64,000 bases of DNA, taken from assembly GCA_963932145.1 (NCBI GenBank), contig OZ010573.1, forward strand, positions 22,788,565 to 22,852,564, given 5' to 3'. The position numbers were made by a program, and so were the translations under genes. Shown piece by piece: positions 41,497-51,261 of this stretch. The notes under the pieces are model-generated. The model had not been told where the DNA came from and did no database searches. It worked only from the letters and a program-made list of their open reading frames with translations. The stretch's first letter is position 1. Each line of letters begins with the position of its first letter. Origin of the DNA: Acanthosepion lycidas. Lineage: Eukaryota > Mollusca > Cephalopoda > Sepiida > Sepiidae.

Positions 41497-41791
41497 TATG
41501 CTTCTAATCCGACCAAACACGGGATAAAATCATTAATCATTGAATATAAAAACGAAAATTCGTGTTTCTTTGCCTAATAAATCATGATTTTTCTCCTAAA
41601 TAAATATATGTTTATTAAATCTGTTAATGTTATGAATAAATAAGAGTGGTCTTGCCTTGTTTTGTTACTCTCCTCTTTGAGAGAGCTATTTCTATTTACT
41701 GGAACTATAAAAGGACACTATACGCGAACCTTGTATTCTCAATTGAATAAAACTTTCTTAAAGCCGGCACCTGCGTACTTTTGTCATTACA
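41497..41791 (+). repeat. LTR-like direct repeat, copy 2, with TATA and AATAAA
   Basis: After the 193-base repeat come TATAAAA (41706-41712), AATAAA (41746-41751) and an end at TTGTCATTACA. This U3-R-U5 layout suggests an LTR, with 40791-40983 as a shortened partner. The 500 bases between them show no pol motifs, so it would be a non-autonomous (TRIM-like) or collapsed element. Confidence 0.5.
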
Positions 41792-41889
41792 GTTAAATCA
41801 AAGATCACTATGTTAGTATAGATTGATTGTAGGAATATGAAAAGGTGTAAAATTTATTTTTCCAAATTGACTACGCTACATAGGTGAGG

Positions 41890-42420
41890 TTGGTTTACAA
41901 TTTACCTAGAACAATTATTGAAGTCATTTTACAATTTTAAATTAAATCTTATAATCATTTTATTACTAGTTTTACGCCATCTTATTATTGTTGCTTTTTA
42001 CTGGGTCAGTACACACTTCATTATCACTATTCTTTCATTTCGAATTTTATTCCATCTTATTGTTATTTTTTTCACCAAATAGTATGGCCTAATACACTCT
42101 TTTTTATTACTATTTATCGTTGAATCACCGAAGTTAAGCATCGTTGAGCCGGGTCAGTATATTGGGTACCACTTAGGGACACCAGGAACGGTAAACGGAT
42201 TGATAAGCCGTAAAAATTTTAATCAATCATTATTACTACCATTTTGTTACTAGTTTTATTCCATTCTATTGTTGATTTTCATCACAACACGCTGGCTAGA
42301 TACACTCTTCATATATCATGTTGTTGTTGCTTTTTATTAAAATACTCAGGGTCGACACACTCTTTATTACTATTATTATTTTTATTTTTGTTGTTGTTGT
42401 TATTTTTGTATTACTAAACA
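41890..42420 (+). repeat. ~100-bp degenerate tandem repeat
   Basis: Blocks TTTTATTACTAGTTTTA, CCATCTTATTATTGTT-type sequence, GGGTCAGTACACACTTCATTA / GGCCTAATACACTC / CTGGCTAGATACACTC and TTATTACTATT recur at least four times. A 5S-derived fragment interrupts it. Confidence 0.65.
42118..42205 (+). pseudogene. 5S rRNA-derived fragment (3' two thirds)
   Basis: AATCACCGAAGTTAAGCATC, GAGCCGGGTCAGTATATTGG and ACCACTTAGGGACACCAGGA correspond to 5S rRNA from the internal control region to near the 3' end. The first ~35 nucleotides are missing. It then runs AACGGATTGATAAGCCG, not the SINE tail, so origin by retroposition is less clear here. Confidence 0.7.
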
Positions 42421-42424
42421 TTTA

Positions 42425-42540
42425 TGACTTTATTTGATTTATTTACACTGTTGTTCTAATCTTGGTTATTATAGATATTGTTACATATACAGCGTTTTGG
42501 CCTCGTAACCTCTGGGCATCTTCAAATATCTATTATTTGG
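42425..42540 (-). repeat. Dispersed CGAAA/GAAGATG repeat, member 3
   Basis: Minus strand: TTGAAGATGCCCAGAGG, ACGAGGCCAAAACGC, ATAACCAAGATTAGAACAAC and AGTGTAAAT, in the order of the family. Confidence 0.55.
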
Positions 42541-42673
42541 CCTGATAGGGATTTCACTCTCTGCATCATATGCACTGGTTCAACAGAAACGAACAAGAAA
42601 CAACATTACGAGGACAAAATGACGCAATAATCAACGCATGCAAGCTATCCCCAACCAAACAAAATAATAAAAA

Positions 42674-42710
42674 CCTGAAGATTGTCAGAGGGGAATTGGC
42701 CGAAACCTCG
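42674..42710 (+). other. Hammerhead-core-like motif, site 3
   Basis: CTGAAGA, 17 bases, then GGCCGAAACC on the plus strand. The core differs from CTGATGA by one base. Confidence 0.2.
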
Positions 42711-43029
42711 TGCCTATAAAAACATGAGGACCAAATCAATTCGAATAAATCGAATAAAATTAATAATTCCTAATCACGAAAAAATAAAAAAAAATGAAAT
42801 TATTAAAACTGAAAAAAAATCGTCAGGATAACCAAAAATGTCGAAAGCGGATAATGGATTTTAAAAAAAGTTCAAACTACAGGGTAAGTATTCTCGAGAC
42901 TGTGTCGTATTGGATAAAAGTCTGTTTAATCAAAGTGTTCCCGTCATCTACTGATCGTGTTTACAAGACAGGGGCTAAGTAATTAAATCCTAGGCGAGCA
43001 ACATAAACAATAATACATTGTTACGAGAG

Positions 43030-43310
43030 TCTGCTGAAAAATTCACAGTGAATGTGAGCAAATGAGGTTTATTTTTCAACATAGCCCCTTACGATCTACA
43101 CACTTCTATCGAGGTTTCAACTGGTGAAGAAGCTTTCATCCTTTTGGTCCAAAAAGCCATCAACTGCAGTATATGTCGTCATCATCACTGCGACACTGAG
43201 TCCCAGCCAAGTGATTTTTCGTGTTAGGAAACAAATGATATTCAAATGGGACCAAATCAGGAGAACAGGAATAAATAATGATCAGTCAGCCGAGACAGCA
43301 CAATTCTAAT
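43030..43310 (-). pseudogene. Mariner transposase C-terminal relic
   Basis: On the minus strand, across frames: FEYHLFPNTKNHLAGTQC (the DFHLF-type block after the third catalytic position, with the Asp replaced), RSDDD then TAVDGF, and a terminal CVDRKGLC with KNKPHL. The order and spacing follow mariner C-termini (D-F-H-L-F ... L ... D-(D/E)-E-V ... W-L ... F-x-x-G ... R-W-x-K-C-(I/V)-x-x-x-G-D-Y). Multiple breaks. No termini identified. Confidence 0.5.
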
Positions 43311-43862
43311 TAGGATTTTTTACCCACTGACGAAAGTAAAGCTCTCTTTGCCTTTGTACGATGATATCATGATACAATATCTCCAGTACCTTGGAACTAT
43401 ACCGTCATTCTATGTATTCAAGATGATTCTATGTATATCAGCCAAGTGATCGCTACCATACCGAAGGATTTTCTGCAAAGATGTCGTTCTTTCCCATAGC
43501 GTTCCTCATGTTCAAATTGCTGATAGATACTTCCTCCAAGGTAGGAGGTATTATTCATAGATGACTATCCCTGTTCAGCACATCCGAAAAGGGTTCTTTT
43601 CATCTCTTACTGATTTCCACTATGCTAATAAAGAGCTTCGTGTAATTTTTTTTTCATCTAACGCCGTTTCGGGGCCCAAAACCTCTACTTCGTTGTATAG
43701 CTCCTTACTGTTCTTAGCGTCTTCCATCTCACGAAGCCCCCGATTGACATTGACGTTTTTCTTCTTCGAATTGCCTTTCTAATTGTTGTCGTGTTCTCAT
43801 AGGCAGTCTTTTTTCTAGCATGCGTTCCCGTAACTTGTTCTTATTTGAGAGGATATCTTTAA
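43311..43862. other. Anonymous sequence
   Basis: No recognised coding remnant; open frames here are short and unlike known proteins. Confidence 0.45.
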
Positions 43863-44060
43863 CCCATTGACCTCTGATCACCGCTTTACCGGTGGTAGAG
43901 AAAAATGACGTTATGCCTAGCCACCGGTTGAACGGTGGGTAAACACTTGTAAATATTTTTATATCTACTGTGAAACATTACATACCAATTATTTGTGAAT
44001 TTTGACTCAGGAGCTCAGGTAGAAGGATTAAAATTGTTCAAGAACGCAGGACTCAAAGAG
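43863..44060. mobile_element. TTAA-flanked MITE, piggyBac-like
   Basis: 198 bases bounded by TTAA on both sides (43859-43862, 44061-44064). Termini are CCCATTGACCTCTG and the inverse of CTCTTTGAGTCCTG, imperfect inverted repeats of the CCCTTTGA type seen in piggyBac MITEs. Inside is a strong hairpin, CACCGCTTTACCGGTGG against CCACCGGTTGAACGGTGG. Confidence 0.65.
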
Positions 44061-44189
44061 TTAATAACTATCTTCTTTTTCATAAAAGATAGTCACGACC
44101 CTTAACTGAAACTAACCTCAGAGTCTATTCCGCACTTTAGTTCTGAACACGAGTTATTTCCAGCGAGTATTTAAACGGCTTCAATTCGA

Positions 44190-45670
44190 GCTTGTCAAGT
44201 GTCTTGCGCATCGAGGCGTAGCTTATCAAGTGTCTTGCGCATCGAGGCGTAGCTTATCAAGTATCTTGCGCATCAAGGTGTAGCTTCTCGCGTGTTTTGC
44301 GCATCGAGGCGTAGCTTATGAAGTGTCTTGCGCATCGAGGTGTAGCTTATGAAGTATCTTGCGCATCGAGGTGTAGCTTGTCACTTGTTTTGAGCATCCA
44401 TGCGTAGCTTATCAAGTGTCTTGCGCATCCAGGCGTAGTTTTTCAAGTGTTTTGCGCATCCAGGCGTAGCTTATCAAGTGTCTTGTGCATCCAGGCGTAG
44501 CTTATCAAGTATCTTGCGCATCGAGGCGTAGCTTATCTAGTATCTTGCGCATCGAGGTGTAGCTTCTCGCGTGTTTTGCGCATCGAGGCGTAGCTTATCA
44601 AGTGTCTTTCGCATCCAGGCGTAGCTTGTCGCATGCTTTGCGCATCCAGACGTAGCTTATCAAGTGTCTTGCGCATCCAAGTGTAAACTTATCAAGAGTC
44701 TTGCCCATCCAGGCACAACTTATCAAGTGTTTTACGATCCAGGCGTAGCTTATCAAGTATCTTGCGCATAGAGGTGTAGCTTGTCGTGTGTTTTGCGCAT
44801 CGAGGCGTAGCTTATCAAGTGTCTTGCGCATCCAGGCGTAACTTGTCGCTTGTTTTGAGCATCCATGCGTAGCTTATCAAGTGTTTTGCGTATCCAGGCG
44901 TAGCTTATCAAGTGTCTTTCGCATCCAGACGTAGCTTGTCGCATGCTTTGCGCATCCAGTCGTAGCTTATCAAGTATCTTGCGCATCGAGGTGTAGCTTG
45001 TCGCGTGTTTTGCGCATCGAGGCGTAGCTTATCAAGTGTCTTGCGCATCCAGGCGTAACTTGTCGCTTGTTTTGAGCATCCATGCGTAGCTTATCAAGTG
45101 TTTTGCGCATCCAGGCGTAGCTTATCAAGTGTCTTTCGCATCCAGACGTAGCTTGTCGCATGCTTTGCGCATCCAGTCGTAGCTTATCAAGTATCTTGCG
45201 CATCGAGGTGTAGCTTGTCGCGTGTTTTGCGCATCGAGGCGTAGCTTGTCAAGTGTCTCGCGCATCCAGGCGTAACTTGTCGCTTGTTTTGAGCATCCAT
45301 GCGTAGCTTATCAAGTGTCTTGCGCATCCAGGCGTAGCTTATCAAGTGTTTTGCGCATCCAGGCGTAGCTTATCAAGTGTCTTGTGCATCCAGGCGTAGC
45401 TTATAAAGTGTCTTGCGCATCCAGGCCTAACCTATCAAGTGTTTTGCGTATCCAGGCGTAGCTTATCAAGTGTCTTTCGCATCCAGACGTAGCTTGTCGC
45501 ATGCTTTACGCATCCAGGCGTAGCTTATCAAGTGTCTTGCGCATCCAAGTGTAAATTTATCAAGTGTCTTGCGCATCCAGACACAGCTTATCAAGTGTTT
45601 TACGATCCAGGCGTAGCCTATCAAGTGTCTTTCGCATCGAGGCGAGGCTTGTCGCGTGTTTTGCGACAGC
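44190..45670. repeat. 31-bp satellite, about 47 copies, with 217-bp higher-order units
   Basis: Tandem units of 31 bases on CTTGCGCATCCAGGCGTAGC then TTATCAAGTGT. Variants (TTGTCGCGTGT, TTGTCGCATGC, TTGTCGCTTGTTTTGAGC) come in a fixed order. A block starting near 44753 repeats near 44970 and again in part near 45187, a step of 217 = 7 x 31. The minus strand therefore shows long open frames with a 31-residue repeat (three units per 93 bases), an effect of the repeat and not a gene. Confidence 0.9.
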
Positions 45671-46852
45671 CAAGCAAAGTTGGTAGTTTTGTGCTATTTC
45701 GAGCTTAATGACCAAACAGATTTCGGTATGTACATGTGCATGGTCAGTTCAGCATTCCGTACTTTGTAGAGATCTTGCATTGCTGACATCCTGCATGTTG
45801 CGTTTGCTGGCTGTGACGTAGTCCACTAGATGTTAGAATTGCATACTCGCAACGTGAAGCAGAAAATCTGTTCACATTACAAGAAGCAGACTACCCTTGC
45901 TATTCATTTTACATGTTTCATATTTCTCCAAACAATTCCAAGTATCTCAGTCACTTCTAACCTTAGCATTAAAATCCCCGAAGATGATTTTATCAGTCCT
46001 AAAAACAGATTGAAGAAGATCTTACAACGCCTCGTAGAATAAAGAAGTTACAGAGTAATCTGAAACAAGAATAGGTGTACAAGCACTGATTAGCGTAGCA
46101 TATCGATTACCGGAAAGATGTAAACGAAGTGCCATAAAACTATCGCTTATATCACGTGGTAGCTCACTCAAGAGAGACACTAGGTTTTGTTTATACAGCA
46201 AACCCTGCAGTAGCCTCTCTTTGTTCGTCTACTTTCCTACCTTTTCAGAAGAATGTGAAACCACCACTCGTTGTTGATCAGCAGCTGCGGCTCCAAGACC
46301 ATCAGATCTGTACGGATCGCCACTTCTCCATCGCCACTGGACTTGAGAAGCAAGATCAACAATCGATGTTAAGATGTCAACAACGCGTGTGCTGAGAATT
46401 ATTGTCATTGACCAATACTGCAACAATTAACACCGAAAATGCTAATAATCCCATAGACAAGCATAGGCTAGATATTCAGATGAGTACTGAAGCAGATGTT
46501 ACATCAGAGTTTTCCGTCTTCTGGACGGATAACTTATCAAAAGTTTGGGGTCCATTGCGCAAATCTCTCTCTCTCTCTCTCTCTCGTTCTTTTATCTATT
46601 TTTGCATGCATTCTGTACTTGCTTGTCTCTGAACTTTCAATTTATTTTACTAAAAAGAAGTGAGACAACTACAAGTGAATCAAAACAAAAGAAATCGAAT
46701 AAAAGTATTGAATAAGGAAAGAGGAAAAATCAACTTGAAACGCTCACATATTCATTTGCGCATGCGCACTGAAACAATTTCTCACGCCCAAGAGCGCTTT
46801 CATGCACACGTCAAAAACTGCATCGGGCTAACATAACTGACTAATGTCATGC
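45671..46852. other. Anonymous sequence with a CT run
   Basis: (CT)n at 46564-46586. A GC-richer patch at 46145-46395 is not recognised. No supported gene. Confidence 0.45.
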
Positions 46853-46886
46853 TATATATATATATATTATATATATATATATATAT
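46853..46886. repeat. (TA)n microsatellite (interrupted)
   Basis: Two TA runs separated by TATTATA. Confidence 0.9.
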
Positions 46887-47347
46887 CTTACATGTCTGAA
46901 TCGCATAACAATAGCATAGGAGGCAGTAAAGTTCCTCTTTCATCTTTTTTCCATTGTTTCTACATTCAAGATCTGCGTTTCTTTGTGACATTCGTCTGCG
47001 AGTTAATGGTTAATGTTGATGGAACTGGACATGCGTGAATAAAAGAACAGTAGAGAGCTCCTAGACACAAAACCCGTTTTTGTTTTTACTTCTTTTATAT
47101 CTTAAGAGCTTTCTCTCATTTCTTTGCACTCACAATATATGAATACATATGAATACATATCTTATTATTATGATTATTATTATTATTAATATAATTATAC
47201 TATTCGAATACACCTTTTGAAAATACGTAAAAATTACTAGAATTTAACGTAGTTTAAAATCAGCAGAACTTCTGTTAAAAGCGTTCAATAGCTAAACTAG
47301 AGTTGTAATATTCAATAAATCAATAAATGTTGAATGGACATCTTGAT

Positions 47348-47350
<3 letters not shown>

Positions 47351-47433
<83 letters not shown>

Positions 47434-47446
47434 CGAGAGAGAGAGA
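47351..47446. repeat. Palindromic compound microsatellite (CT)n(TA)n(GA)n
   Basis: (CT)n 47351-47379, (TA)n 47379-47432, then AGCGAGAGAGAGAGA to 47446. The CT and GA runs are mutually inverse, so the whole array is self-complementary and could extrude as one long hairpin. Confidence 0.9.
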
Positions 47447-47589
47447 TGAGTATCACAATTACTTTTACAAAGTTTGAGGACGGGTTCCTCACAACAAAAC
47501 AAAGACAAAAATCCATATAAACATATGTCCTTCGTTTTGAAGTTATTAAATTTAAAGTTTACGGTAGACGCTGTTAAATATACAATCCA

Positions 47590-47765
47590 AGATACAATCC
47601 AAAAATACTTATTATCATAATTTGTGGTGCCACGGATACTGTATCAGCAACGCGACGATAAACAGAAGCAAAGGTTGGATGACTCGGCTGCCTTCGGTCT
47701 GAAAGCACATACGGCCGTGCAGCCTCGCGTTTATTCCAATTCGCGCGGCCGTATGTAAAAATCAT
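47590..47765 (-). pseudogene. DUF4817-like helix-turn-helix fragment of a transposase
   Basis: The minus strand encodes YGRANWNKREAARPYVLSDR then RQPSHPTFASVYRRVADTVS. R-(R/Q)-x-P-x-H-x-T-F-x-x-(V/L)-x-R-R-(L/V) is the signature of the DUF4817 helix-turn-helix found at the N-terminus of some Tc1/mariner-family transposases. Only about 50 residues remain, and no catalytic part follows. An 11-bp inverted repeat (ACATACGGCCG / CGGCCGTATGT, 47708-47757) flanks the codons for the WNKREAARPY portion and creates a GC-rich hairpin. Confidence 0.55.
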
Positions 47766-47948
47766 ATCTGCCTGCTCACGATATGAAAATTGTGAAATTG
47801 TTAAATGGAACAGTTCTTAGTCAACTCACTACTATACATGTTAAACATTTAAGACAAACTAGCCACAAATGTACACGAATGACAAATGTAACCTAGTCTA
47901 CATGCCAACACAAAGACATCTACCGTGAACTTTCTTTCTCAAAAAGAA

Positions 47949-47949
<1 letters not shown>

Positions 47950-48006
<57 letters not shown>
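47950..48006. repeat. (TA)n microsatellite
   Basis: About 28 TA units to the left of a foldback region. Confidence 0.95.
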
Positions 48007-48008
<2 letters not shown>

Positions 48009-48121
48009 TAAAGGTAATAAATTCATTGGTAGATAATTCAAGTGGATCATAGTAATATAAAACGTTAAAAATGATCCACAAAAAGAGCTCAATGTATTTA
48101 TTATTACAGAGCAAATGTTAA

Positions 48122-48405
48122 TACGCAATAAAATCCAAAATCACCTCATATGGGGAATAAGCTTAATTCAGCAGACGAAAATATAATTCATCAGTCATTT
48201 TTTCCGATATTAATATTTGATAGTTTGCAGAAGTGGGAGGTTTTTCTTTTTCTGTGTCGAAATTTCACTTTAGATATTCCAGGGTTACTTATAGGGAATA
48301 GGGAATTTTTGTCCGATATTTTAATCAAGACTGGTGAATTATATTTCTGTCTGCCTAAATAAACTTTTACCCCATATGAAGTGATTTTGCATTTTATTGT
48401 GTAAT
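48122..48405. mobile_element. Foldback/MITE with ~75-100-bp imperfect inverted arms
   Basis: Left CAATAAAATCCAAAATCACC, TCATATGGGG, CAGACGAAAATATAATTCA and right, inverted, CAATAAAATGCAAAATCACT, TCATATGGGG, CAGACAGAAATATAATTCA. The spacer is about 110 bases. (TA)n lies on both sides (47950-48006, after a 115-bp repeat; 48410 onward). Confidence 0.75.
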
Positions 48406-48409
48406 ATAT

Positions 48410-48522
48410 ATGTATATTATTATTACATATATTATATGTATAATTATATATATATACAATATATATAATATATATATATATTAAATATATATAATATATA
48501 TATATATCACATATATTATATG

Positions 48523-48600
<78 letters not shown>
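48410..48600. repeat. (TA)n and AT-rich array
   Basis: Imperfect TATA/ATTA-rich sequence (48410-48526) passes into pure (TA)n (48527-48600). Confidence 0.9.
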
Positions 48601-48603
<3 letters not shown>

Positions 48604-48762
48604 GCCGGCTCAAACGCAAGTTGTAACCCTGACGGAAAGCACATTTTCTTTATTATGATGTCCCAAAGGCACAGGCCAGTAAACGTAATACACACTGTTT
48701 AAAATAAAGATATAAGATTAAAAATAAAATATAAGATTAAAATAGGTCCATTAATTCCTTAG

Positions 48763-48764
<2 letters not shown>

Positions 48765-48830
<66 letters not shown>
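48765..48830. repeat. (TA)n microsatellite
   Basis: About 33 AT units, adjoining the LINE fragment at 48840. Confidence 0.95.
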
Positions 48831-48832
<2 letters not shown>

Positions 48833-48839
48833 CCAATAG

Positions 48840-48965
48840 AAAAATACCAAGGATTTTTCTCATGTATTTGTTCTCAAATGCTTGGATCCTTCTCTCTGTA
48901 TCTGACAACAACGTCCATGTTTCCCATCCATGTAGGAGAATGGAAACTACCAGCTATTTCTACAG
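48840..48965 (-). pseudogene. LINE RT C-terminal piece (inverted relative to 48990)
   Basis: On the minus strand: LVVSILLHGWETWTLLSDTE then RRIQAFENKYMRKILGIFLL, the (L/Y)-x-G-x-E-T-W-T-L ... R-x-I-x-A-F-E-x-x-x-x-R block near the end of RTE/CR1-like reverse transcriptases. It breaks off at the (TA)n array. The continuation of such a protein lies on the opposite strand in the next feature. Confidence 0.7.
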
Positions 48966-48989
48966 TCTGTACTTCGTTTGAAAGCTGAT

Positions 48990-49336
48990 TTTGCTCCTAC
49001 ATATTCTTATCAATTTGGCCACTGTGTTTTGGCGGAAAAGGGTTGAAATTTTAGTGAGACACCAGGAACTTCTTCTCGTAACTGTCAAACGGAGAAAAAT
49101 GGCGTGGTTTGGACACATTACAAAGCACGTCACCTGTGCAAGGCCATCATGCAATTCACCGTTGAAGGTGAACGAAGGAGAGGGCGTGACCGAATAAGCA
49201 GGTTGGACAATGTCAAAAAGTGGACAGGTATGACTGTACCAGAACTGCTGATGGCTGATAGACCGTTGTGGAAAAGAGTTTGTGTGGTTTCCGCATTCAG
49301 ATCCGCCCAACGATTACAAAAGTCAAGGGGGTGATG
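48990..49336 (+). pseudogene. LINE RT extreme C-terminus
   Basis: Plus strand: ELLLVTVKRRKMAWFGHITK, then in the next frame MQFTVEGERRRGRDRISRLD, NVKKWTGMTVPELLMA, DRPLWKRVCVVSAFRSAQRL and a stop pair after QKSRG at about 49330. The K-R-(R/K)-x-(L/M)-x-W-F-G-H and G-x-R-x-x-G-R ... W-T-G motifs define the end of this LINE type. One frameshift falls between the two parts. A GATGATGATGAGGA run and (TA)n follow as 3' tail. Confidence 0.8.
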
Positions 49337-49346
49337 ATGATGATGA

Positions 49347-49349
<3 letters not shown>

Positions 49350-49428
<79 letters not shown>
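49350..49428. repeat. (TA)n microsatellite
   Basis: About 39 AT units between a LINE end and a foldback. Confidence 0.95.
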
Positions 49429-49430
<2 letters not shown>

Positions 49431-49565
49431 CCTAAAGAAGAAATCCTAAGGAGCCAGGCAAATCTACCTAGGTTTCAGCTAAACGGATCTTCAGGGTAAA
49501 GCCGGCTGATCCGTTTATGTGAAACCTAGGTAAGTTTGCCTGGCTCCTAAGGATTATCTTAGGTT
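49429..49565. mobile_element. Foldback with ~58-bp arms
   Basis: Left arm 49429-49488 and right arm 49508-49565 share AACCTAA, AATCCTAAGGAGCCAGGCAA, CCTAGGTTTCA and AACGGATC as inverse copies. The spacer is about 19 bases. A (TA)n array abuts on the left. Confidence 0.85.
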
Positions 49566-49780
49566 TTGCTCTACTCAGTGTATTGAGCACTTTACGTAGT
49601 TGTCTTTTTACTCGTATTATTTTTTTTTCTTTGGACTTGGAGCTTGAACACTGGACAATTGTTTTCGCCTTGTTTTAATGCTCTTCGTTCTTTCTTTTTT
49701 TATTCCCCACTTTTCCTCGGGTACCCATTTGTTCTACTACAAGTTGATCGATTCTAGGTTTTTCCAAACGAGTACCACTA

Positions 49781-49785
<5 letters not shown>
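49566..49785. other. Anonymous spacer
   Basis: T-rich sequence, no recognised element. Confidence 0.4.

Positions 49786-49858
<73 letters not shown>
49786..49858. repeat. (TA)n microsatellite
   Basis: About 36 TA units. Confidence 0.95.
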
Positions 49859-49861
<3 letters not shown>

Positions 49862-50213
49862 CAGCTAACTTTCTTTTAAACCTTTTTTCATTAAACACAG
49901 CAGACCAGTAAGATTTAGTTTTTCCAGTATCCTTACTTTTTTCCGTTTTATAGGAGTTAGTGTGTACAGAAATCTTCCATAATTTCCCTTATACCAAGTA
50001 CTTCTGGCTACTTCGTTAGTCAGAAGTTCAAGGGGTTTTTGCTTTTGGTGTTGTTAGTTTTTCCTGATGTTTTGACTGTTTAAGTTGTATTCTATTTTGT
50101 GTTGTTATGAATAAGAGCGTTCATTCCGAGTCTTCGCATATTGAGCGCGACTGCAATTCACTTGAGCATCTTTCTATTTAAAAAAAAAACTTATAACACT
50201 TCATTTCCACTAC

Positions 50214-50217
<4 letters not shown>

Positions 50218-50281
<64 letters not shown>
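50218..50281. repeat. (TA)n microsatellite
   Basis: About 32 AT units. The 360 bases before it contain no recognised element. Confidence 0.95.
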
Positions 50282-50284
<3 letters not shown>

Positions 50285-51261
50285 TAGAAGAAGTACCTGA
50301 TGTTGATTAATTAAGATATTGGTAGATTAATTTCTTCAAAAGTATTACTCTCCTGCTGGTCAAGTATATTGATTTTAACAGAATTGTTGTTTCCAGGCAA
50401 TCAAAAATACAATTATATTTTATAATAAAAAGCATTAAAAAACAAATATGGGTTCTAAAATGAAAGTCTGTTATCACAATAATTTTATGGATGTTTAGAA
50501 AAGTTCTTCTCTTCTAAAAAAAAAAAATACTGTATTAATTTACACCAGAAGTACTCGGGAAAATTTCACGGTTTTCCCATTTGAATTTTATGATGAATCT
50601 TAATTCTTAAGTTAATGCCTAAATAAGCTCATGGCGAGTTTTACGACTATAAAATATCCTTAGATATCGCATCGTTAAATATTTGAGCTCAACAAAATAT
50701 TACAATAACGATCATAAATATGAATGCTGATCGTTATTTTAAGAAGTAAGGGGGTACAAATGAAAAGATTTTAAATTGACAACTTTTTTTGATTCACTGA
50801 AACAAGTGTTAAAGGCTCCAATCTTTCCACTTTCCATTTTCTCACTGAAACCAAGTAGCGTCTCTAATATGTCTTTCCACGCGATCAAGACGAAATAATT
50901 CATTATTTATGAGCTATTGGCAGGACGTAACGGTAACACTAACTAAGAGAGGAACAAACAGAGTTATAATAAGATAAGTATTGTATGTAAATACAAATAA
51001 ATATAATAATCAAAATTATATATAGGAAATCAAAGAAATAATAATTGTGAATTATGTTAAATTATTAATTTTAAGCAATATTTACGTTTTTCTTTTTTTT
51101 TTTATCTTAAACTTTGGATTCGTTATTTGTAGGAGCTTCGAAAAATCTCGAATTCAGAACACCAATTATTTTGTATGAATTATTTTTAATCATGAACTTT
51201 TTGTTCAGTGTCGACTGCATCAGTTATTCCTATTCGTACCTCTCCTGAAGACATTAGTGTG
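50282..51261. other. Anonymous AT-rich sequence
   Basis: No coding remnant or repeat family recognised. Confidence 0.5.

Noticed and set aside
44598-45203. Repeat protein with a 31-residue period on the minus strand
   Set aside because: Three 31-bp units make 93 bases, so the frame repeats automatically; the open stretches end wherever a variant unit adds a stop.
46156-46395. Candidate gene in a GC-richer patch
   Set aside because: Short, no recognised family, comparable open frame on the other strand.
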